Shown here: positions 26,558 to 35,800 of the stretch, in pieces
Position numbering within the stretch: the first letter of the stretch is position 1
Layout: the number at the start of each line of letters is the position of its first letter
Source: Alphaproteobacteria bacterium 65-37
GTDB taxonomy: Bacteria > Pseudomonadota > Alphaproteobacteria > Reyranellales > Reyranellaceae
Direction: 5' to 3'
DNA: 48,350 nucleotides
Assembly (NCBI GenBank): GCA_001897995.1
Contig: MKRV01000263.1
Coordinates: forward strand, 1 to 48,350
Position numbers and translations under genes: made by a program
The notes under the pieces: generated by a model
The model's input: the letters and a program-made list of their open reading frames with translations, nothing else
The model's database searches: none
What the model was told of the DNA's origin: nothing

Positions 26558-28449
26558 TTGCCGTAGCCGAAAGCGTGCGGCAGCCACGTGCTGATCGAGG
26601 GCACGAATGCGATGACCAGCAGACAGAGGAACAGGAGCCCGAGATAACCCATGATCGGCCGAATTGTCTCTTCGATGGGAACCTTGCCGATCAGGCAAGC
26701 GCCGTAAAGCCCTAAACCGAGCGGTGGCGCGAACAGGCCGAGCCCCATGCCGAAGACCAGCACCACCCCGAAATGCAAGGGATCGACGCCGAGCTGGATC
26801 GCCACCGGCATCAGGAGCGGTCCGAAGATGATCAGGGCGGCCGCTCCTTCGAGCACCGATCCCATCACGATCAGGATGGCGATCGACAGCAGCATGAATA
26901 GCCAGGTGCCGTGCGAACCCGACAGCCCAACCAGCAGATCGCCCAGGGCATGCGGCACCTGTTGCAGGGTGAGGACGAAGGCGAGCGACTGCGCCGCCGC
27001 GACGATGAACAGGACCAGGCCCGAACGCGTCGCCGCATGGACGAAGCTCTGAGCGGCCGCCTTAAAGCTCAGCTCGCGGAAGACGAGCGCTCCCACCACC
27101 AGCGCATAGACGACCGCGAAGGCGGAAATCTCCGTCGCCGTCGCAAAGCCGCTCTTGAAGCCGAAGAAGATCATGGCGATCAGGCCGAGCGAGACGATGC
27201 CGCCGCCCCACAAGCTCGACGCCGCCATCTCGGGCCCCAGGGCGACACCCCGCTCTGGCCGCTTGCCCAGCACGATCGAGACGGCGATCAGCGCCAGCGC
27301 CATCAGTCCAGCCGGCAGCAGACCGGCGATGAATAGTCCGCCGATCGAGATGTTGGCAACAAAGCCCAGGATGATGAGGTTGATGCAGGGCGGGATGGTC
27401 TCGGCCATCACCGCCGAGGCCGCCAGCAGCGCCACGGCGCTCCCCGCACTCTGCTTGGAGCGCCGCGCCGCGGGAATCAGCACCGAGCCCACGGCCGCGA
27501 CATCGGCCATCTTGGACCCCGAGATGCCCGAGAACAGCACCATGGACATGACCATGACGACGTTCAGCCCGCCGCGCATATGGCCGACCAGTTTCTGAAG
27601 CAGCGCGATCAGGCGGACGGACATGCCGTTCGCCTCCATCAGATAGCCGACCAGGATGAAGAACGGGATGGCTAGCAACACGAAGTTGTCGATGCCGCGC
27701 GCCATCTGCTGGGCGAAGATCACACCCGGCAGGGTCCCCTCGGCCCAGATGAAGATCAGTGCTCCCAATGCCAGCGCAAAGCCGATCGGCAGGCCGCCCA
27801 CCAGGACCAGAAAGAAGCCCACCAGCATCAGCGCCATCGAGGACGGCACGGTGTCGGGCAACCAGGTGGCCCACAGCGAGTGCAGCCCGGCCACGAGAGC
27901 CACGGTCACGATGGCGACGACGATGTCTCGCACCGTCCGGCGGCGGAAGATGTCGAGCGCAAAGACCGTCATGAAGAGCGCGCCGAAGCCCATCGGATAG
28001 AAGGTCCATTCGAGCGGCAGGCCGGACCCTGTGGTCTGTCCGGTCGTCAGCCAGCCGAGTTCGATCGCATGCCAGGCGACGTAGGCAGAAACCAGCAGGA
28101 CCAGCAGCGCACCGATCGCCTCGACCACGCGGCGCGTCGTCGCCGACAGCAGATCGACGAAGAAGGAAACACCGGGATTCTCGCTGCGCGCGATGGCGCT
28201 GGCGGCCCCGAAGAAACTCGAGCCGACCATCAGGCCGCGCGCCACGTCATCCGCCCATTCGACCGGCGAATGGAAGACCGAGCGCAGGATCACCGACACG
28301 ACGACGACCACGAGATCCGCAGCCAGCAGCAGCGCGGCTATGGCATCGCTGGCCAGCAGGAGCGGACGCGGCCCCGCTGTCCCCACTGCTCCCGCTGCGA
28401 CCGGCGCCACGACCGGATCGGCGGCGGCCGGACTCGCGACACTCGACAT
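26554..28449 (-). CDS. dctM: TRAP transporter DctQ-DctM fused permease
   Basis: Membrane component of a tripartite Na+-driven C4-acid/organic acid importer. The 631-residue product has an N-terminal DctQ part of four helices (roughly 30-190, including FFGAASAIARSENPGVSFFV and ELGWLTTGQTTGSGLPLEW). The DctM part follows from about 215 (VGGLPIGFALALGALIFI, AIPFFILVGYLMEANGMSVR, FSGISGSKMADVAAVGSVLI, PPCINLIILGFVANISIGG). I start it at 28449 because the longer upstream frame overlaps dctP; a GAGG sits 9 bases before this ATG. It lies 11 bp after dctP. Fusion of the small and large subunits is common in this family. Confidence 0.93.
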   Translation of the reverse strand: MSSVASPAAADPVVAPVAAGAVGTAGPRPLLLASDAIAALLLAADLVVVVVSVILRSVFHSPVEWADDVARGLMVGSSFFGAASAIARSENPGVSFFVDLLSATTRRVVEAIGALLVLLVSAYVAWHAIELGWLTTGQTTGSGLPLEWTFYPMGFGALFMTVFALDIFRRRTVRDIVVAIVTVALVAGLHSLWATWLPDTVPSSMALMLVGFFLVLVGGLPIGFALALGALIFIWAEGTLPGVIFAQQMARGIDNFVLLAIPFFILVGYLMEANGMSVRLIALLQKLVGHMRGGLNVVMVMSMVLFSGISGSKMADVAAVGSVLIPAARRSKQSAGSAVALLAASAVMAETIPPCINLIILGFVANISIGGLFIAGLLPAGLMALALIAVSIVLGKRPERGVALGPEMAASSLWGGGIVSLGLIAMIFFGFKSGFATATEISAFAVVYALVVGALVFRELSFKAAAQSFVHAATRSGLVLFIVAAAQSLAFVLTLQQVPHALGDLLVGLSGSHGTWLFMLLSIAILIVMGSVLEGAAALIIFGPLLMPVAIQLGVDPLHFGVVLVFGMGLGLFAPPLGLGLYGACLIGKVPIEETIRPIMGYLGLLFLCLLVIAFVPSISTWLPHAFGYGK

Positions 28450-28460
28450 GCGCCGAAACC

Positions 28461-29480
28461 TCAGGCCGTGGCCGACCGGATCAGGTCCACCACCGGCTTG
28501 GCTTCCGGGCGCGCCTTCACGAAGGTCTCGGTCTGCGGCAGCACGCGCTTGCGGAAGGCCTCGCGGTCGCAGTCGATGATCGTGACGCCCTTCTCGGCCA
28601 GGATCTTGAGCGCTTCCTGCTCGACCATCAGCCCGTGCGTGCGCGTATCGGCGGCCGCCTTCTTCGCGGCATCGAGGAAGCCCTCCTTGAGCTTGGGGTC
28701 CATGCGCTTGAAGGTCGCCTCGCTGAAGTAGACCGACAGCGGCGAGAAGATGTGCTGCGTCAGCGCATAGTATTTCGACGTCTCGTAGAACTTGCTGGAG
28801 AGGATGGTCGGCGGATCGTGCTCCAGCCCGTCGAGCACGCCCGCCTGCAGCGCCGTATATATCTCGCCGAAGGCAAGCGGTGTCGCAGCCGCTCCCATCA
28901 GGCGCAGGCATTCAGTGACCACCGGATTGGGCAGGGTGCGGATCTTGAGCCCGCTGAGATCTTCCGGCGTCTTCACCGGCTTTTTGGCCAGCACGCTACG
29001 CGAGCCGAAATTGTAGGCCCAGCCGATGATCCGAATGTTGGCGCCCTTGAGCAGCGCTTCTTCGATCGGCTTGGCGGCGCCGGCATCGAACGCCTTGGTC
29101 TGCTGCTCGAAGCTCGTGAAGAGGTAGCCGAGGTCGAACGTGCCGACCAGCGGCACCAGGTTCGCCGAGATCGACGAGCCGGACACCATGAGGTCGATGA
29201 CGCCCAGCTTCACTGAATTGATGACGTCGATTTCCTGGCCGAGCTGGTTGTCGGGGAAGAAGGCGATCTCGATCCGGTCGCCCAGCCCGTCGCCTTTCAC
29301 GTGCTTGACGAGATTATCGTAGTAGACGCGGCCATTGGCATATTTGGGATCGTTGGCGAGCGACGAGGAGAGTTTCATCTTCATCGGCGCCGCTTGGGCC
29401 GTGCCCACGATGGCCGGCGCTGCAAGCACCCCCGTCGTGGTCAGGACGAACGAACGACGACCGATCATGCGGTGCTTCAT
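28461..29480 (-). CDS. dctP: TRAP transporter substrate-binding protein DctP
   Basis: Periplasmic binding protein of the TRAP system. The 339-residue product begins with a Tat-like signal (GRRSFVLTTTGVLAAPAIVG, cleavage near AQAAP). Family blocks include FPDNQLGQEIDVINSVKLG, GLKIRTLPNPVVTECLRLMG and the conserved Arg and Trp-region PLAFGEIYTALQAGVLDG. A strong GGAGGA ribosome-binding site is 7 bases before the ATG. It is the first gene of a three-gene operon divergent from the GntR-type regulator. The ligand is unknown; the downstream 2-hydroxyacid dehydrogenase suggests a hydroxy- or ketoacid. Confidence 0.94.
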   Translation of the reverse strand: MKHRMIGRRSFVLTTTGVLAAPAIVGTAQAAPMKMKLSSSLANDPKYANGRVYYDNLVKHVKGDGLGDRIEIAFFPDNQLGQEIDVINSVKLGVIDLMVSGSSISANLVPLVGTFDLGYLFTSFEQQTKAFDAGAAKPIEEALLKGANIRIIGWAYNFGSRSVLAKKPVKTPEDLSGLKIRTLPNPVVTECLRLMGAAATPLAFGEIYTALQAGVLDGLEHDPPTILSSKFYETSKYYALTQHIFSPLSVYFSEATFKRMDPKLKEGFLDAAKKAAADTRTHGLMVEQEALKILAEKGVTIIDCDREAFRKRVLPQTETFVKARPEAKPVVDLIRSATA

Positions 29481-29518
29481 GCGTTTTCCTCCGGCTGGGG
29501 TCTCGCGCCCCGCTTTAT

Positions 29519-29539
29519 CTGGTCATAATGTATGACTAG
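29519..29539. promoter_or_regulatory. Candidate GntR/FCD operator between dctP and the regulator
   Basis: GTCATA and TATGAC flank an ATG spacer (29522-29536) as a perfect 6-bp inverted repeat. Extending to 29519-29539 gives 8 of 9 paired positions per arm (CTGGTCATA / TATGACTAG). Size, symmetry and location in the divergent intergenic region fit an autoregulatory operator of an FCD-GntR protein. Confidence 0.6.
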
Positions 29540-29588
29540 ATTGGCAACACCTGCAACGGCTTTCAATGGCTGGGATACGAAGACGGCG

Positions 29589-30302
29589 ATGTTCAAAGAC
29601 AGCACCGCGATTGCACGCAACGTTCACAGCCAGGTCGCCGACCGGATCGGAATCTCGATCGTCCGCGGCGACGTCGCCCCCGGCCAGTCGCTGCCCTCCG
29701 AAGTGAAGATCTGCGAGACATTGGCGGTCAGCCGAACCGTCGTGCGCGAAGCGATCCGCACCCTCACCGGCAAGGGACTGGTGGAGTCACGGCCCAAGAG
29801 CGGCACGCGCGTGCGTCCGCCGGAAGAATGGAACCAGCTCGATGCCGACGTGCTGCGCTGGCAGATCGAGCATGCCGACCTCGACACCTACCTCGCCAAG
29901 GTCTTCCAATTGCGCAACGCGATGGAGCCGACGGCGGCAGCCCTCGCCGCGACGGCCGCGACCGACGCCGATCGAGCGGCACTGCAGGCGGCCTGGGAAG
30001 CCATGGTGACAGCGAGCGACAATGAAGGCTTCGTCACGGCCGACATCGCCTTCCACAAACGGCTCTACATCGCGAGCCGCAACGAGTTCTTCTGGCCGAT
30101 CGCCCAGCTCTTCGAGATAACTTTCCGCGAAAGCTTCCGGCTCGCTGCCCTGGGCGACCACCGCCCGCGCGCTTTCGATGAGCATCGCGAGGTGATGGAT
30201 GCCATCATCGCCCGCGACCCCGACCGCGCACGCCGAGCCACCCAGACCCTGCTGGGCAATGCTTCCGACGATCTTGTCCGTATCCGTAAGTCCGGCCAGT
30301 AG
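29589..30302 (+). CDS. GntR-family (FadR/FCD subfamily) transcriptional regulator
   Basis: DNA-binding regulator likely controlling the divergent TRAP operon and itself. The winged helix covers roughly residues 8-78 (GQSLPSEVKICETLAVSRTV, VREAIRTLTGKGLVESRPKS). The FCD ligand domain follows, with metal-site residues Asp152 and His156 in DIAFHKRLY and His199 in EHREVMDAI. I prefer the ATG at 29589 (237 residues). An in-frame ATG at 29532 would place the start inside the palindromic operator and leave no ribosome-binding site, though it cannot be ruled out. FCD effectors are often organic acids, which fits the transported class. Confidence 0.92.
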   Translation: MFKDSTAIARNVHSQVADRIGISIVRGDVAPGQSLPSEVKICETLAVSRTVVREAIRTLTGKGLVESRPKSGTRVRPPEEWNQLDADVLRWQIEHADLDTYLAKVFQLRNAMEPTAAALAATAATDADRAALQAAWEAMVTASDNEGFVTADIAFHKRLYIASRNEFFWPIAQLFEITFRESFRLAALGDHRPRAFDEHREVMDAIIARDPDRARRATQTLLGNASDDLVRIRKSGQ

Positions 30303-30314
30303 CCGCCATCGGGC

Positions 30315-31841
30315 TCAGGACAGGGTCACCCCCGGATGGCCCGCCTCGACCGTAAAACGCTGCGCCGTGGCGATGGCCGAGGTCGGCTCCTTCACGCTCC
30401 CGACCACGCGAAACGATACGGTCGCGGCCTTCGGGGTGAGTGACACCTGGGCGTAGCCGTTGCGGCCCCCCAGCCCATAGCGAAGGTCGGGATTGCGGCC
30501 GAGCAGGGCCTTGACCCGCGCCTGGGTCGGACCTTGCGACGTGATCGAGCCGCCGACGAACTCGGTCGCCACGATCGGCGCCTTCGCGGCGTCGAAGTCG
30601 CGTTTGAGATCCGCCGCCCAGAAGGAATGGACGTCGCCGCTCGCCACCAGCGTGTTGCGCACCGGCGAGCCTGCGACGGCATCAAGCAGGCGCTGCCGTG
30701 CCGGTGCGTAGCCGTCCCAGCCGTCGTGCCAGAAGGCGCGATGCTCACCTTCGCCGCGGTCGACCTGCGCCATCAAGGTCTGCTGCGCGATCACGTTCCA
30801 GCGCGTGGAGCCGCGGGCCAGGCCCTCGGCCAGCCACCGCTCCTGCTCGGCACCGAGCATGGTGCGGGCAGGATCGAGCCGCTCGGCGCAGTCGCCCATC
30901 ACCTTGTTGCGCGGCAGGCGGCCGCGGCAGGCATGGTGCGAGCGATACTGCCGCTCGTCGAGCACATGGAACTCCGCAAGGTCGCCGACGCGATAGCGGT
31001 CGTAGAGCCTGAGCGAGGGCCCCTGCGGCCGGAACGACAAAGGCAACGGCATGTGTTCCCAGAAGGCCTGATAGGCGGCGGCCCGCTGCGCCAGGAAGCG
31101 GCGGCGGTCGGGCTCCTGCGGGGAGAGATCGTCGGTATAGTCGTCGTCGACCTCGTGATCGTCCCAGGTGACGATCCAGGGAAAGGCCGCATGGGCGGCC
31201 TGCAGGTCGCGGTCGGATTTGTACTGCGCGTAGCGGTCGCGATACTCGTCCAGGGTCGTGGTGCGCCCGCCCTCGTGATGGCGCACCAGCTCGCGGCCCC
31301 AGGACTTTTCGTAGATGTAGTCGCCGAGATGGAGGACGAAGGCCGCCTCCTCGGCCGCCATGTGCCGGAACGCCGAGTAATAGCCCTGCTCGTACTGCTG
31401 GCAGGACGCGAAGACGAAGCCCAGCGCCTGCAGCCGCTCGGTGGCGGCCGGCAGCGTGCGGGTCCGGGCGACCGGGCTTGCCTTGCCGCGGACCGTGAAG
31501 CGATACCAGTAGGGCCGCCCCGGCTTCAGCCCGGCCGCTTCGACATGCACCGAGTGCGCCCAGGCCGCCTCGGCCGTCGCCTGGCCGCGACCGACCACAC
31601 GCTGCATCGCCTCGTCCTCGGCGATCGCCCAATCCACCGGAATGGGGGCAACGAGCGGCTCGCCAGGCTCGCCGCCTGGCATCAGCCTTGTCCACAGCAC
31701 GACGGAAGCGGCCGTCGGCCGCCCCGAGGCGACGCCCAGCCCGAAGGGATCGGCCGCCAGCGGCGGTTCGGCGCGCGCGTGCGTCGGCAGCCAGAGGCTG
31801 CCCAGGCCGGCGAGACCGGCGACGAAGGAACGTCGGCGCAT
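30315..31841 (-). CDS. phoD: PhoD-type alkaline phosphatase / phosphodiesterase
   Basis: Secreted metallophosphatase of the PhoD family. The 508-residue product has a twin-arginine start ([12 protein letters not shown]) and signal cleavage near HARAEPP. An N-terminal Fn3-like domain ([20 protein letters not shown]) precedes the metallophosphatase domain with [31 protein letters not shown] and the late [12 protein letters not shown]; these hold the expected Asp, Asn/His and Tyr ligands. I start at 31841 because the signal peptide begins there; the longer frame has no signal. It is convergent with the GntR gene, 12 bp apart, and divergent from the SDR gene. Confidence 0.93.
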   Translation of the reverse strand: MRRRSFVAGLAGLGSLWLPTHARAEPPLAADPFGLGVASGRPTAASVVLWTRLMPGGEPGEPLVAPIPVDWAIAEDEAMQRVVGRGQATAEAAWAHSVHVEAAGLKPGRPYWYRFTVRGKASPVARTRTLPAATERLQALGFVFASCQQYEQGYYSAFRHMAAEEAAFVLHLGDYIYEKSWGRELVRHHEGGRTTTLDEYRDRYAQYKSDRDLQAAHAAFPWIVTWDDHEVDDDYTDDLSPQEPDRRRFLAQRAAAYQAFWEHMPLPLSFRPQGPSLRLYDRYRVGDLAEFHVLDERQYRSHHACRGRLPRNKVMGDCAERLDPARTMLGAEQERWLAEGLARGSTRWNVIAQQTLMAQVDRGEGEHRAFWHDGWDGYAPARQRLLDAVAGSPVRNTLVASGDVHSFWAADLKRDFDAAKAPIVATEFVGGSITSQGPTQARVKALLGRNPDLRYGLGGRNGYAQVSLTPKAATVSFRVVGSVKEPTSAIATAQRFTVEAGHPGVTLS

Positions 31842-31924
31842 GGTGCAACTCTGCGACGGCCAACGCCGCGCTTCAACCGCGGTGCATCGGTCTGCTAGGG
31901 TCCACCCCAAGGAGGAATCACTGC

Positions 31925-32677
31925 ATGAGCGGAAAGATCGCAGTCGTCACCGGCGCGGGCAGCGGCATCGGCCGCGCTTCGGCGCTGGCCCTGCTGAAGA
32001 ACGGCTACAAGGTGGCGCTGGCCGGCCGGCGCAAGGACGCGCTGGAGGAAACGGCGACGATGGCCGGCAACAATGCCCCCAGTGCGCTGGCCGTGCCGAC
32101 CGACGTCACCAAGCGCGACGATATCGTGGCGCTGTTCGCCAAGGTGAAAGCGACCTGGGGCCGGCTCGACCTGGTCTTCAACAATGCCGGCGGCGGCGCG
32201 CCGCCCGTGCCTCTGGAGGACCTGCCCTACGAGACCTGGCTGAGCGTCGTCGCCGCCAACCTGACCGGCCCGTTCCTGTGCACCCAGGAAGCCATCAAGA
32301 TCATGAAGGACCAGACGCCGCGCGGCGGCCGCATCATCAACAACGGCTCGATCTCCGCCCACGCGCCACGGCCCTTCTCGGTCGCCTATACCTCGACCAA
32401 GCACGCCATCACCGGCCTCACCAAATCGACCTCGCTCGACGGCCGCGCCTACGATATCGCCTGCGGCCAGATCGACATCGGCAATGCCGTCTCGCCGATG
32501 ACCGAGCGCATGACCAAGGGCGTGCCGCAGCCCAACGGCACCACCCTGGTCGAGCCGCGCATGGACGTCGACGCAGTGGCCCAGGCCATCGTCTACATGG
32601 ACAGCCTGCCGCTCGACGCCAACGTGCAGTTCATGACCGTGATGGCGACCAAGATGCCGTTCATCGGCAGAGGCTGA
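31925..32677 (+). CDS. Short-chain dehydrogenase/reductase
   Basis: Classical SDR of 250 residues. The cofactor loop TGAGSGIG is at 9-16, NNAGGGA near 90, and the active-site Tyr155-x3-Lys159 is in [12 protein letters not shown], with a Ser in [11 protein letters not shown] very good ribosome-binding site (AAGGAGGA) precedes the ATG at 31925. The C-terminal segment ([20 protein letters not shown]) is typical of SDRs of unknown substrate in alphaproteobacteria. It stands alone, followed by a hairpin repeat. Confidence 0.93.
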   Translation: MSGKIAVVTGAGSGIGRASALALLKNGYKVALAGRRKDALEETATMAGNNAPSALAVPTDVTKRDDIVALFAKVKATWGRLDLVFNNAGGGAPPVPLEDLPYETWLSVVAANLTGPFLCTQEAIKIMKDQTPRGGRIINNGSISAHAPRPFSVAYTSTKHAITGLTKSTSLDGRAYDIACGQIDIGNAVSPMTERMTKGVPQPNGTTLVEPRMDVDAVAQAIVYMDSLPLDANVQFMTVMATKMPFIGRG

Positions 32678-32719
32678 CCTCGCTGCGCCTGCGAAGGTAC
32701 TGCCGCCTTCTCTCATCCT

Positions 32720-32835
32720 CCTCTCCCCCGCTTGGGGGAGAGGCTGGGTGAGGGGGAAGCGAAGGACGCCGAGATCACAGGACCAGGCGGTCGCGGCAGC
32801 CCCCTCACCTAACCTCTCCCCCAGAGGGGGAGAGG
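32720..32835. repeat. Paired CTCTCCCCC/GGGGGAGAG hairpin repeat
   Basis: Two perfect hairpins, 32720-32743 (10-bp arms, GCTT loop) and 32813-32835 (10-bp arms, AGA loop), enclose a further inverted pair: CTGGGTGAGGGGG and CCCCCTCACCTAA. The unit fills most of the 174-bp gap between two convergent genes and probably terminates both. The same arm sequence recurs near 8490 and 43582. Confidence 0.75.
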
Positions 32836-32851
32836 CATATGAAGTCTCTCG

Positions 32852-35800
32852 TTACACCACCAGCAGGCCGTCGTTGTTCACCTTGATGCTGAACACGACG
32901 TCCTGGAAGTCGTTGTCGCCCGTCGCCGTCGCCAGATCCTCGAAGCCCATGACGAGCTCGCGGCCGTTGGTCGAGACGCCGGACAGGACCTGATTGGCGT
33001 CGCCCGGGTTCAGCGTCGAGAAAGAGTGGAAGATCGCGGCGCCGCTCAGTTCGCCGAGCGTGGCACTGCGCAGCGCCGGCGGCAGGCCGGTGTCGATGTC
33101 GGCCGCCGTGGTCGTACCCGGGGCGACGAACGACAGGTTGTTCGGCAGGTTGCCGTAGACGTCGAACCCGTCCTGGATCAGGAAAAAGCCGATCTTCTGG
33201 TTGTTGGCCGGCGTGCCGAGGTCGACCGTCGTGCCCGCGGCCGTCCGCAGCGTGTTGGAGAACACGATCTGGACGTCGGAGATCGTGCCATCGGCTGCCA
33301 CCTTGTAGGTGCCGAGCGTATTGGCGTAGGCCGACACGGCGGATTTCATTTCCACGCTGAAGCGCACCGCGCCGTCGCCCGTCAGGAACGGATCGTTGGC
33401 AACGCCGTTGATCGACGCCGGATTGACGCTCACGCCCTCCCGCAGAGTGGGCAGGAAGGTCTCGAACGTCACCGACGTATGGGCGTCGACACCGCTGCCG
33501 CGTGCCACCGCCATGAAGTCGCCGCCGCTGAAGTCGCCGTTCACCTTGAAGGTCGAACCGCCGGCGCTGAGCGTCGCGCCGTCCGCCGCCTTGGTGACGG
33601 TGAGGCTCGACCTGCCGACCAGCGAACCGTCGATATCGATCATGTCGGTGAGGCCGAAGCCCGAGATCTGGTCACCGTGCAGGTCGGCCAGCTTGTCACG
33701 CAGGATGTCGGCACCGGCGCCGAGGTCGATCGTGTCGCCCCCACCGCCGCCGCTGATCCGGTCGTTGCCGGCCCCGCCGCTCAAGGTCTCGGCGGCCGAG
33801 GTCCCGGTGATCGTGTCGTTGCCGTCGGTCGCCGAGCCCGACACGCCGAAGACGCCGTCGGACCGGACATTCAGGTTCTCGATGCGGACATCGAGCGCCT
33901 CGCTGGTGTCGGCCATGTCGAAGCCCGTCGCCGCCGTGCCATGCTTGGCGGCCATGTAGGCCTGGAAGCCCGCCTGCTCGCCCATGGCATTGGCCGGCGT
34001 GTTGGCCGCGACCGTGAAGTCGAGCGCCTTGTCGACCGGCTGGCCCAAGGTGCCGTCGGTCAGCACGAAGCGGAAGTTGCTGCCGTTGGGCTTGATGGGA
34101 TAGCCGTCGCCGCCGTTGGCCGTGAAGGCCGTGGTCGAGACCGTGATGACCGACGGCGCATCGGCCAGGACCGTGCCGTTCTCCACGATCTTGGCGATCA
34201 CCACGCCGTTCTGGTCGATCAGCGAGACGTTCACGATCTTGGATCCCGCCGCATTGTCGGGATCGTAGGAAAAGCGCAGCCCACCGACCTGGCCAAAGCG
34301 GCCCTGGTTGATGCCGGCCGCGACACTGTGCTCGAGGATCAACTTCAGGCCCGCGGCCGTCGTGTCGAAGACCATCAGCTTATTGTCGAAGCGCAGCGCG
34401 TTCTCGACGTCGAGCTGCGAGACGCCGCCGGCCGGCTTGTGGGCATCGGGATTGGCGGTCGGCGCCACCTTGTTGCCCTGGTCGTCGACCGAGCCGATCT
34501 GGGCACGCACGCCGCCACCGTTGCGCAGGCCGACGATGAACTGGCCGTCTGCCGCATCACCCAGCGCCTTCTTCAGCATGTAGATGCCGGTGTCGGCCGA
34601 CAGGCTGCCGAGGTTGGTTTCCTGGGAGCGGATGAAGGCCCGCTCGCCCTCGAGGTAGACGCTGCTGAAGCCGTAGACGTTGCCGTCCTTGGCCGAGATA
34701 ACGGCATCGACCGCTCGGGTGATGTCGCGCACCTGGTCGCCCTTGGTGCCCTCGGCGAAGGCCGTCGTCTCGAGCTGGGCCTCCGTGACGCCCCAGGCCT
34801 TGGCGACATTGGCCGCCGTCGAGGCATAGGCGCCGTTAATGGCGGTATTGGCGGCCAGGCTGCCCAGCACGATGTCGCCGTTGGCGTCGAAGTCGACGAC
34901 GAGGCGGCCGAGATAAGTGTACTCGCCGTCGGTGTTGACGATCAGCGTCGTCTTGCCGTCGGCGCCCTGAGTGACGAGCGGGTAGGTGTCGGCGAAGGTC
35001 GGCTCGTGACCGGGGAAGGCCGCCGGCTTGTCGTCGGCATCGCCGAGCCGCGTATTCGAGCCCGCCGAGAGGATGATATCGACACCCTTCAGCTTGGTGG
35101 CGAGAAGCTGCTCGTTCTGGATCTGCTGCAGGTGCGAGGTCAGCACGATCTTGTTGATACCTTCCGCCAGCATCTCATTGATGATCGGCTGAAGCTGCGC
35201 GGCCAGCAGGTCCATGTTGTCGACCTCGCCGTTGGCACCGGGGCCGGTCGGGAAGCCCTTCACTTCGGTGCCGTTGGGCGAGGAGATCGATTCAATGAGC
35301 TGCGTCGTCGCGCCCACGACGCCGATCTTCTCGCCGCCCTTGGTGACCACCGCCGCAGGCGCAATCCGTCCCTTGAGCGTGCTGGCCTCGGCGATCAGCG
35401 AGCCCGTGCCGCCGTCCAGCGTGTTGGTGAAGCGGGCGCTGAGCGCGCTGTCGCCGGAGAAGTCGAGATTGGACGAGAGATAAGGGAAGAGTGCGCCAGC
35501 CCAGGCGCCGGACGGCGTGAAGGCGTCGCGGAAGGCCGTCGAGCCCAGATCGAACTCGTGGTTGCCGATGGTCGAGGTGTCGACGCCCAGCGCGTTCAGG
35601 ATCGCGATATCGGGGCGGCCGGGGCCCGTGGCGCCGATGCCGGCCACCGCGTTGAGCGAGGGATCGGTGCCGGCATTGATGAACGGACCCGGCAGGAAAT
35701 TGTCGCCGCCGGACAGGATCAGGGTATTGGCATAGGTGCCGTCGAAGGCATCGACGAGAGCGGCCAGGTTGGGCGCCGTGTCGCCCGCCAGCAGGCCGGC

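Noticed and set aside
28450..28911. Upstream extension of the TRAP permease frame
   Set aside because: It overlaps the well-supported dctP gene; the permease has a good start and ribosome-binding site at 28449.
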